19,110 nucleotides of DNA from Firmicutes bacterium UBA4881 (GTDB lineage Bacteria > Bacillota > DTU065): the NCBI GenBank assembly GCA_002399235.1, contig DHDH01000030.1:1-19110 (forward strand). Direction: 5' to 3'. This document shows positions 7,308 through 13,066 of this stretch, piece by piece. Position numbers and translations under genes: made by a program. Numbering within the stretch: position 1 is the stretch's first letter; each line of letters begins with the position of its first letter. Under the pieces are notes generated by a model. It searched no databases, was not told the origin of the DNA, and was given only the letters and a program-made list of their open reading frames with translations.

Positions 7308-7724
7308 TTATTTAACAATAAATGTAAACCTAAATTTGGGTTGTTTGTCTATATAGATCACAAACTGATAGAGCCCAGGTTGTTTAAAATCGACTTCCCA
7401 GTTACCAATCAAAGAAACATTATCAGTTTCGACGGTAATATCATTAAACATCTTTTGAACTATAGTTTTACCGTTAGGATCTTCGAGGACAATTTGACCT
7501 TGGTGCAGACCTTTTTCTAGCAAAACAGAAGTAACTGTATGAAACTTAGCTCTCCCTGTTGTAAATCCTACAATTACTTGACTTACATACACGGTTTCAT
7601 CCTCAGCAATAATGACTCTATCAGTGAGGATATGATTAATAATTGTATTTTCAGAAGCTTGTGCTGTAACTAACAGAAAGATAGTTAGAAGAAACAGACA
7701 AGCTGTTTTCCTGGCTCTGCACAT
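7308..7724 (-). CDS. small secreted protein encoded with the ECF/anti-sigma pair
   Basis: 138 aa from ATG 7724. I prefer this start over the in-frame codon at 7745 because GGGGAGGG (7740-7733) lies exactly 8 nt upstream. Residues 1-24 form a signal peptide (RARK, then CLFLLTIFLLVTAQA). The mature part of about 110 residues alternates hydrophobic positions as a beta-sandwich, ending in GLYQFVIYIDKQPKFRFTFIVK-type strands, and has no cysteine. I do not recognise a named family. Its first 74 bases lie inside the anti-sigma gene in another frame, so the two are translationally linked. The place in the cluster suggests a role in the signal sensed by the anti-sigma factor, such as ligand binding or control of its stability, but this is inference. 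Confidence 0.7.
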   Translation of the reverse strand: MCRARKTACLFLLTIFLLVTAQASENTIINHILTDRVIIAEDETVYVSQVIVGFTTGRAKFHTVTSVLLEKGLHQGQIVLEDPNGKTIVQKMFNDITVETDNVSLIGNWEVDFKQPGLYQFVIYIDKQPKFRFTFIVK

Positions 7725-8232
7725 AGTCAAAACCCTCCCCTTCATGCAACACAGTTGAACAGATAGCCTGTGATGTAGTCTGATATTGTGAATTATTTTC
7801 TGCTACCCTGATACTTTGCGTTTTAATCGTATTATAAGACTGTTCTGGACTTGCTGAATAGAAAACAGCTGTACGAATTGGTAGCGAATTTGGACTCTTG
7901 ATATTTATTTTATCCAGATTGGCAGATGCAAAATAAATGCCAAAAGCTAACAACACTACAGCTGCAGCCGCTGCTGGAATTTGCAGTGCGCTTCTCTTTT
8001 TTGTAGTGTTTAACTCCGAAGTTACTCCCTTGACTAATAAATTTAGTCTTTCTTCTCTGGATTGTTTTAGTGTCTTTACTGCTGCAGTTACTTTGTCTAA
8101 AGAAGAGACCTCATCTTGGCATAACGTACATGTTTCTAAATGTTTGTTATGCTGCAAGTGGCTAGTTTGCCTGCATTTTTGAGCCAAACACTCTAAAACC
8201 TCATGCTCGTTAACATGATTATTTCTTTTCAT
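7651..8232 (-). CDS. zinc-binding (ZAS-type) transmembrane anti-sigma factor
   Basis: 193 aa from ATG 8232 (GAGGGAG just upstream; an in-frame GTG at 8238 overlaps that site). The N-terminal domain has the ZAS signature H31-x3-C35-x2-C38 (HLETCTLC) with upstream histidines, the motif by which such proteins fold around zinc and hold an ECF sigma factor. A single membrane helix spans about 85-103 (IPAAAAAVVLLAFGIYFA), leaving an extracytoplasmic tail of about 90 residues. It starts 16 nt after the sigma-factor stop, so the two are coupled. The last about 25 codons overlap the signal-peptide codons of the next gene; there the tail becomes a serine/tyrosine-rich run (SSNYLSVSYSTSF), as expected from overprinting a hydrophobic frame. 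The cognate target is the ECF factor immediately upstream. Confidence 0.85.
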   Translation of the reverse strand: MKRNNHVNEHEVLECLAQKCRQTSHLQHNKHLETCTLCQDEVSSLDKVTAAVKTLKQSREERLNLLVKGVTSELNTTKKRSALQIPAAAAAVVLLAFGIYFASANLDKINIKSPNSLPIRTAVFYSASPEQSYNTIKTQSIRVAENNSQYQTTSQAICSTVLHEGEGFDYVQSQENSLSVSSNYLSVSYSTSF

Positions 8233-8248
8233 AGGCACTCCCTCACCA

Positions 8249-8911
8249 TCAAATGAGATCCTCCTGAGCTAACCTCTGACGTAACTTTTTAAGACCATCG
8301 TGAATCCTTTTTTTCACTGTTCCTACCTTCGCGCCAGTTATTTGTGATATGGTCTTTTGATCTAATTCCTGCACAAAGAAGTAAAGAATGGCATCTCTTT
8401 GTTCAGGATTAAAATCCTCATCGTACATAATACGTAAAACTGCTTGCATGACTTCCTCGTCCTCAAAACTTTCAACAAAGCTATCGGGTGTGGCTCCCGC
8501 ATTTTCAATTATATTTGCTGCCACTTCATCTTTTTCAGATTGTACAAAAAACAGCCTATCTCTATTTTTAGCCCTTTTGGTCATTAGAGTTTTTATATGA
8601 TTTTCGGCAATTACCCAAAGCCAAGTAGTGAATTTTGAACGTCCCTCAAACTTATTTACTGATCTCATCGCTTTAACAAGAACATCATGAGCGATAGCCC
8701 ATGAATCTTCTTCCATATCAGTAATAATATCACCATAGCTTTTGTACGTATCGGTAATGTAATTACCTTGTCTATGCATCTTGTGTAAGATTTTAAGAAC
8801 AGACTTTTGGGTATAGTCAGCGTACATCTCCACAAGACTGTTAATAGCCTCTTTATCACCTTTTTGGGCTTTTTCTATTAGGAGATTTTCATCTATTATC
8901 TTCCTTATCAT
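8249..8911 (-). CDS. ECF-family RNA polymerase sigma factor
   Basis: About 220 aa from ATG 8911. Region 2 includes LLIEKAQKGDKEAINSLVE at the N-terminus and the -10 recognition part KFEGRSKFTTWLWVIAENH. Region 4 is at the C-terminus (NPEQRDAILYFF, then KTISQITGAKVGTVKKRIHD as the -35 helix-turn-helix). There is a modest insertion between regions 2.1 and 2.2 (GNYITDTYKSYGDI). Start choice is uncertain: GTG 8935 has the better ribosome site (AAGGAG, 11-nt spacing), ATG 8911 gives the usual family length, and GTG 8947 overlaps that ribosome site and is unlikely. It directs RNA polymerase to a regulon set by the adjacent anti-sigma factor. Probable autoregulation is suggested by an AAC/CGT-type element at 8977-9005. 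Confidence 0.88.
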   Translation of the reverse strand: MIRKIIDENLLIEKAQKGDKEAINSLVEMYADYTQKSVLKILHKMHRQGNYITDTYKSYGDIITDMEEDSWAIAHDVLVKAMRSVNKFEGRSKFTTWLWVIAENHIKTLMTKRAKNRDRLFFVQSEKDEVAANIIENAGATPDSFVESFEDEEVMQAVLRIMYDEDFNPEQRDAILYFFVQELDQKTISQITGAKVGTVKKRIHDGLKKLRQRLAQEDLI

Positions 8912-8976
8912 GTCACTTCTATCCTCACACGCCACAAGGATACCCACTCCTTCGCTAATAGTTAAATTACACTATT

Positions 8977-9005
8977 GTAACGGATATCCTGCATGGCTGC
9001 GTTAA
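8977..9005 (-). promoter_or_regulatory. candidate ECF-type autoregulatory promoter
   Basis: On the minus strand TTAACG (9005-9000), a 17-nt spacer and CGTTAC (8982-8977) resemble the AAC ... CGT pattern of ECF promoters, placed 66 nt before the sigma start. The two boxes are also an inverted repeat (TAACG/CGTTA), so it might be an operator instead. Confidence 0.35.
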
Positions 9006-9393
9006 TCTGTGACTATAAAAACATAATGTGGTTACTCGCAACGACGAATTAATTACTACTATCTAATATCTTTAGACCTTTCTGCATTTAGTTTAAGTAG
9101 TGTAAGTAAATTTTGCTAGATAACCTAACTTACATTTTTAACCGTTAACAAAATAAACCTCTATAGGAAATCCCGTTCTCTTTTTTAAATTGCAATTTAC
9201 AAACCCTTCATAACTAGAACCGCTTGTCCTTGCTAATATTTATAAATCTATGATACAATATAGCAGGTTTAATTAAATCAACAACACATTAAAGGCTTTA
9301 CTTAGGTACATAAGCTTAATTTTTATATTTAGTTTACCTGAAACTTAGCAATTCGTTTTTTTAATCGTCTAATGTCATAGATTCCTTTATACG
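9006..9393. promoter_or_regulatory. gene-free spacer between the ECF cluster and the riboswitch
   Basis: AT-rich with no coding potential I can support. On the plus strand TTGCTA (9230-9235), an 18-nt spacer and TACAAT (9254-9259) form the best promoter for the riboswitch-controlled transcript; it would give a leader of about 280 nt. No clear promoter lies nearer to the aptamer. Confidence 0.35.
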
Positions 9394-9480
9394 TTTAAAG
9401 GGGAGTAGCATCTTCAGATAGAGTCAACATACTGGACAATGTCCTGGCTCTATCGCCATTTATGGTTTGCGAGACCTTTA
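9394..9480 (+). ncRNA. yybP-ykoY (manganese) riboswitch aptamer
   Basis: The conserved pieces of the class are in order: TTTAAAGGGGAGTAGC (9394-9409), GTCAACATACT (9423-9433), a hairpin GGACAATGTCC (9434-9444), and GCGAGACCTTTAA (9469-9481) closing the P1 stem (TTAAAGG with CCTTTAA). Known members bind Mn2+ and control Mn exporters and GDT1-type genes. The gene downstream is such a transporter. The 3' P1 strand is also the 5' arm of the following terminator, so metal binding should favour read-through (an ON switch). Confidence 0.93.
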
Positions 9481-9515
9481 ACAGGATTTTTTTGATCCTG
9501 TTAAAGGTCTTTTTT
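9472..9515 (+). terminator. riboswitch expression-platform terminator
   Basis: A perfect stem of 15-16 bp joins 9472-9487 and 9495-9510 with a 7-nt loop and is followed by a T-run. Its left arm includes the CCTTTAA that closes the aptamer P1 helix, so aptamer and terminator cannot both form. Confidence 0.9.
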
Positions 9516-9542
9516 AATATTAAAATTTAAGGAGGACCAAAC

Positions 9543-10121
9543 ATGCAGCCTTTTTTACAAGCTCTTAGCCTAATTTTTGCTGCTGAAGCAGGCGATAAAT
9601 CTCAATTACTCGTCTTTGCTATGGCTACCCAATACCCCTTACCAGCACTTGTGTTAGGTATCGTCGCGGCTATTATCGTAACCCAATTATTTGCTTCTGG
9701 TTTAGGTTTTTTTATTGGTGGAGCTTTGCCTGTAAAATTTGTTAATTTAATTGCCGGTGTTCTTTTTCTTATCTTTGGTCTAAAAACATTACTTTTTAAT
9801 AACGATTCTGAGAAAAACGAAGAAGGTAAAACATCAGGGTCCTGTCCTGTTAATCCTTTTTGGCGTGTCTTCTCTATCTATACATTAGGCGAGATAGGAG
9901 ATAAAACCCAATTCACCACTTTAGTATTAGCCAGTCAAAGTCATAACTTTTTTGCAACTTTTCTAGGTGCAGTCTTTGGCATGTTTCTAGCTAACATCTC
10001 TTGTCTGGTACTTGGTCGCTTAACCTGCTCCAAACTATCACAAAAAGCTATCACAATTATCTCTTCGGTCTTATATATAGGTTTTGGTCTATTTTGCTTA
10101 TTCGATGTTCTGCATGCATAA
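9543..10121 (+). CDS. GDT1/TMEM165 (UPF0016) family Mn2+/Ca2+ transporter
   Basis: 192-aa membrane protein with about six transmembrane helices arranged as two homologous halves. Each half carries the family motif E-x-G-D-K-[ST]: E15-A-G-D18-K19-S in helix 1, and E117-I-G-D120-K121-T in helix 4. These acidic residues form the cation site in the GDT1 family, whose bacterial members export Mn2+. A short hydrophilic loop (about 84-103) separates the halves. AAGGAGG (9529-9535) is 7 nt before ATG 9543. The upstream yybP-ykoY riboswitch independently supports a manganese role. The gene is monocistronic and converges on the dehydratase gene through a shared terminator. Confidence 0.94.
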   Translation: MQPFLQALSLIFAAEAGDKSQLLVFAMATQYPLPALVLGIVAAIIVTQLFASGLGFFIGGALPVKFVNLIAGVLFLIFGLKTLLFNNDSEKNEEGKTSGSCPVNPFWRVFSIYTLGEIGDKTQFTTLVLASQSHNFFATFLGAVFGMFLANISCLVLGRLTCSKLSQKAITIISSVLYIGFGLFCLFDVLHA

Positions 10122-10124
10122 TTT

Positions 10125-10155
10125 ATTAAAAAAAGGCCATACGGCCTTTTTTTAA
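10125..10155. terminator. bidirectional rho-independent terminator
   Basis: AAAAAAAGGCC and GGCCTTTTTTT flank a 4-nt loop (ATAC), with A-run and T-run arms serving both strands. It follows the transporter stop and overlaps the stop codon (10152-10154) of the convergent dehydratase gene. Confidence 0.88.
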
Positions 10156-11990
10156 TACTGACAGGCAGCTGCTGCTTCTTCTCTCATACCACCTAATTCA
10201 GGATGGTAGTTTGGTACAACTTTTTTAATCTTTTGACGCATTACATCTGGGTTCTTTGTATCTAGAGACCTTGCTAACTCATCGATATCTTTCAATAACA
10301 ATGTTTTATCTACAATCTCTAAATGAGCTCTAAATACTTTAGGATGTTTGGTGGGCGATACATTTTCGGTGTCGCTAAATAATTCCTCATACAATTTTTC
10401 TCCTGGTCTTAAACCGACATATTCGATTTCAATATCTTCTCCTAAGGTAAACCCAGAAAGATCAACCATTGTTTTAGCAAGTTCAGCGATCTTAACAGGT
10501 TCGCCCATATCTAAAACAAATACATCCCCTTGGGTAGCATTAGCTCCAGCTTGTAAAACAAGCTGACAAGCCTCTGGAATTGTCATAAAATATCTCGTTA
10601 TATCTGGATGGGTAACGGTTATCGGACCACCTTCAGAGATTTGCTTTTTAAATAATGGTACAACACTTCCATTACTACCAAGGACATTACCAAAACGAAC
10701 TGCAGTAAAGATAGTTTGAGAATCTTGACCTAAAGCTTGAATTATTTTCTCAGCTGCTCTTTTGGTGGCACCCATTACATTAGTTGGATTTACAGCCTTA
10801 TCTGTTGAAATTAAGACAAATCTTTCAACATTAGACTCAGCAGACTGCATAGCTACATTTAATGTGCCAAAAATATTATTTTTAATTGCTTCACCTGGAT
10901 TGTGTTCCATCATTGGTACATGCTTATGGGCCGCAGCATGAAAAACAACCTGTGGCTTTTTCCAAGCAAAAACTTCTTCTAGACGATTTTTCTCTCTAAT
11001 ATTAGCAATCACGCACGAATATTTCTGTTGAGGAAAAGAATGGTTAAGTTCTATATGCATATCATGAAGTCCATTTTCGTTGATATCAAGCAACACAACT
11101 TCTTTGGGATGGAAACGGCAAATCTGTCTTACGAGTTCTGAACCAATTGAGCCTGCGGCACCTGTGACTAATACCACCTTATTGGTTATATAAGAAGATA
11201 TACTCCCAAGGTCAATCACAATAGGGTCGCGTCTTAAGAGGTCATCTATATTAACATCTCTAATCGAACTTACCTGCACTTTACCTTCTATGATCTCGTA
11301 AACCCCTGGTAATACTTTTAATTTTGCATGGTTTTTCTTAACAATAGCGTTTACTTCACGGACCAAATGACCTGGAGCACTAGGTATAGCAAAAAGCACT
11401 TGTTGGATTTCGTATTTTTTCATTACTTTATCTAAGTCTTTAATAGCACCTAAAACCTGGGTGTTATGTATTGTACGCCCAATTTTAGTACTATCATCGT
11501 CTACATAACCAACAACATCAGCTTGTAAATATTTATGCTTTTCGATTTCTGCTTTTACCATTGTACCAGCTGATCCAGCCCCAACAATAATCGTTCTTAG
11601 TTTCTTTTCTTTTTGTTCTTGTTTCACTTGGCTTTTACTATAAAACCAAATTTTAAAAATAATTCGTGAACCACACAGTGCACAAAGATATATTGCTAAA
11701 CTCGTAACGATAAACCTCATCCCAAAATTCCGATAAAAAAGGCTTCCTAAAATGCCATGCCCAATTGCAACTGCTAAAGCTACTCGCCAAATATCAACAA
11801 AGTCTATATGTCGATAAATAACTTGGTGAATTTTGAAGGATACTTCTGCGATAAGAATAATTAATGGGATCAGGAATAAGATTGGCCAGGTAATTGGCGT
11901 CTTTGTTAGTAGAAATGCTATTAATGTGCTAATTAACCCCAAAACATAATCGATAATTAAGAGCAAGTGAATTTTACGTTGCGCTTCCAT
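10152..11990 (-). CDS. membrane-bound UDP-N-acetylhexosamine 4,6-dehydratase (FlaA1/PglF/CapD type)
   Basis: 612 aa from ATG 11990, chosen because AGGAGG (12004-11999) is 8 nt upstream; the longer reading frame to 12074 has no ribosome site. Residues 1-115 contain four membrane helices. A CoA-binding-like Rossmann domain follows (GAGSAG 137-142), then the catalytic extended-SDR domain from about 270 with NAD motif GAAGSIG (277-283). The active site has T396-D397-K398 in ISTDKAVNPTNVMGATKR, with Met in place of the usual Tyr, the pattern of PglF-type enzymes that convert UDP-GlcNAc to the 4-keto-6-deoxy sugar. These start the synthesis of bacillosamine, QuiNAc or FucNAc-type residues in capsule, O-glycan or EPS. 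No glycosyltransferase genes lie next to it, so the product sugar is undetermined. Confidence 0.93.
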   Translation of the reverse strand: MEAQRKIHLLLIIDYVLGLISTLIAFLLTKTPITWPILFLIPLIILIAEVSFKIHQVIYRHIDFVDIWRVALAVAIGHGILGSLFYRNFGMRFIVTSLAIYLCALCGSRIIFKIWFYSKSQVKQEQKEKKLRTIIVGAGSAGTMVKAEIEKHKYLQADVVGYVDDDSTKIGRTIHNTQVLGAIKDLDKVMKKYEIQQVLFAIPSAPGHLVREVNAIVKKNHAKLKVLPGVYEIIEGKVQVSSIRDVNIDDLLRRDPIVIDLGSISSYITNKVVLVTGAAGSIGSELVRQICRFHPKEVVLLDINENGLHDMHIELNHSFPQQKYSCVIANIREKNRLEEVFAWKKPQVVFHAAAHKHVPMMEHNPGEAIKNNIFGTLNVAMQSAESNVERFVLISTDKAVNPTNVMGATKRAAEKIIQALGQDSQTIFTAVRFGNVLGSNGSVVPLFKKQISEGGPITVTHPDITRYFMTIPEACQLVLQAGANATQGDVFVLDMGEPVKIAELAKTMVDLSGFTLGEDIEIEYVGLRPGEKLYEELFSDTENVSPTKHPKVFRAHLEIVDKTLLLKDIDELARSLDTKNPDVMRQKIKKVVPNYHPELGGMREEAAAACQY

Positions 11991-12140
11991 ATCTTTTACC
12001 TCCTGAAATTTCAACCCAGCATAGGCTTTATTTCCCAGTCCAAATATGTAAGAAATACCACCGCAGTTAGACAAAAAGTACTAACCTCAGTATATCAAGT
12101 TCTAGCAACCACTACAGATAACCTGCTTAATTTAGTTAAA

Positions 12141-12169
12141 TAAATACTTCTCTTTAGTAATAATGTAAA
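12141..12169 (-). promoter_or_regulatory. weak candidate promoter for the dehydratase gene
   Basis: On the minus strand TTTACA (12169-12164), a 17-nt spacer and TATTTA (12146-12141) form the best match in the 255-bp divergent spacer. The -10 is poor. No clear promoter was seen for the kinase on the other strand. Confidence 0.25.
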
Positions 12170-12245
12170 GCAAGTTAATCTAATCTTCTTCTAATTCTAA
12201 TAGCTGTTTGTAATTATCTAAAATATTTATAGAAAGGAGAAGTTC

Positions 12246-13019
12246 ATGAAAAAAATAGCCAGGCACAAACTTCGCAAATTAGAATACTTAGCTGCCTTTA
12301 TTTATCTATTGAATATGATTTTGCTTTTCTCTTGGCGTATAAATCTAAAACATTTTATCTTAATCGCAATTACAGCTTCTTTGCTATATGCAATTTCCTT
12401 TTGTCAGAGCCTAATAATTCATACCCAACATAAAACTATTGATATAATTAATAAAAAGATTCACACCAATAGACATGAATATAAAAATGACCTTACTATC
12501 ATCGCTGGACTACTAGAGTTAGGAAACATTCAAAATGCTCTAAAATATCTTCATACCAAATGGCATAACTCTAACGAACCTCCAGAACCAAGCGTCGAAG
12601 AATTTTTTGCTTTACTTCATCACCATTGCACGTTAGCACTTTTACAAGGAATCGATGTTAGTGTTAAACTAACTCCACCTAAAATGAAGGTGCCTAGCGA
12701 ATTTTTCGTAATACTGGACAACCTATTGGAAAACGCTCGTGAAGCAATATTGTTACAGAACAGAGAACGTTGGTTAAAGCTCAACATTACCAGTAACAAC
12801 GATTTTATCCAATTAACAATTTCTAATAGTGGACTACCTATAGCCACTGATCTGCAAACACAAATCTTTGAACCTGGGGTAACAACCAAAGCCAATTCCA
12901 CTCATGGCTTTGGCCTTACCTTATCTAAAGAAAAAGCTAATTTAATAGGTGGGAACTTAGCACTAATACAATCTGACGAGGATAGTACAACATTTACTTT
13001 TACTCTACCCGCTAAATAG
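12246..13019 (+). CDS. orphan membrane histidine kinase with Spo0B-type phosphoacceptor domain
   Basis: 257 aa. Two N-terminal membrane helices (about 14-30 and 36-58) with almost no extracellular loop are followed by a Spo0B/DcuS-like phosphoacceptor helix: H77 in HEYKNDLTIIAGLLELGN, with N81 in the usual H-x3-N position. A GHKL ATPase domain follows: N-box DNLLENARE (158-166), G1-like ISNSGLPI, F-box FEPGVTT (208-214), G2-like HGFGLTL (220-226). Both halves of a working kinase are therefore present, unlike Spo0B itself, whose ATPase domain is degenerate. There is no PAS/Cache sensor and no response regulator nearby, so the partner is encoded elsewhere. AAAGGAG lies just before ATG 12246. 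It diverges from the dehydratase gene and is closed by its own terminator. A sporulation-phosphorelay role is possible but unproven. Confidence 0.82.
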   Translation: MKKIARHKLRKLEYLAAFIYLLNMILLFSWRINLKHFILIAITASLLYAISFCQSLIIHTQHKTIDIINKKIHTNRHEYKNDLTIIAGLLELGNIQNALKYLHTKWHNSNEPPEPSVEEFFALLHHHCTLALLQGIDVSVKLTPPKMKVPSEFFVILDNLLENAREAILLQNRERWLKLNITSNNDFIQLTISNSGLPIATDLQTQIFEPGVTTKANSTHGFGLTLSKEKANLIGGNLALIQSDEDSTTFTFTLPAK

Positions 13020-13026
13020 CTACAGG

Positions 13027-13066
13027 AAGACAAGGAAACCTTCTAGGGAGGTTTCCTTGTCTTTTT
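13027..13066 (+). terminator. rho-independent terminator after the orphan kinase gene
   Basis: AGACAAGGAAACCT (13028-13041) pairs perfectly with AGGTTTCCTTGTCT (13049-13062) across a 7-nt loop, followed by TTTTT. It touches the stop codon (13065-13067) of the convergent mannosidase gene; for the latter it lacks a strong T-run. Confidence 0.92.

Noticed and set aside
12074..12075. Longer start of the dehydratase gene reaching 12074
   Set aside because: The extra 28 residues have no ribosome site and are not hydrophobic like the family's N-terminus; AGGAGG points to ATG 11990.
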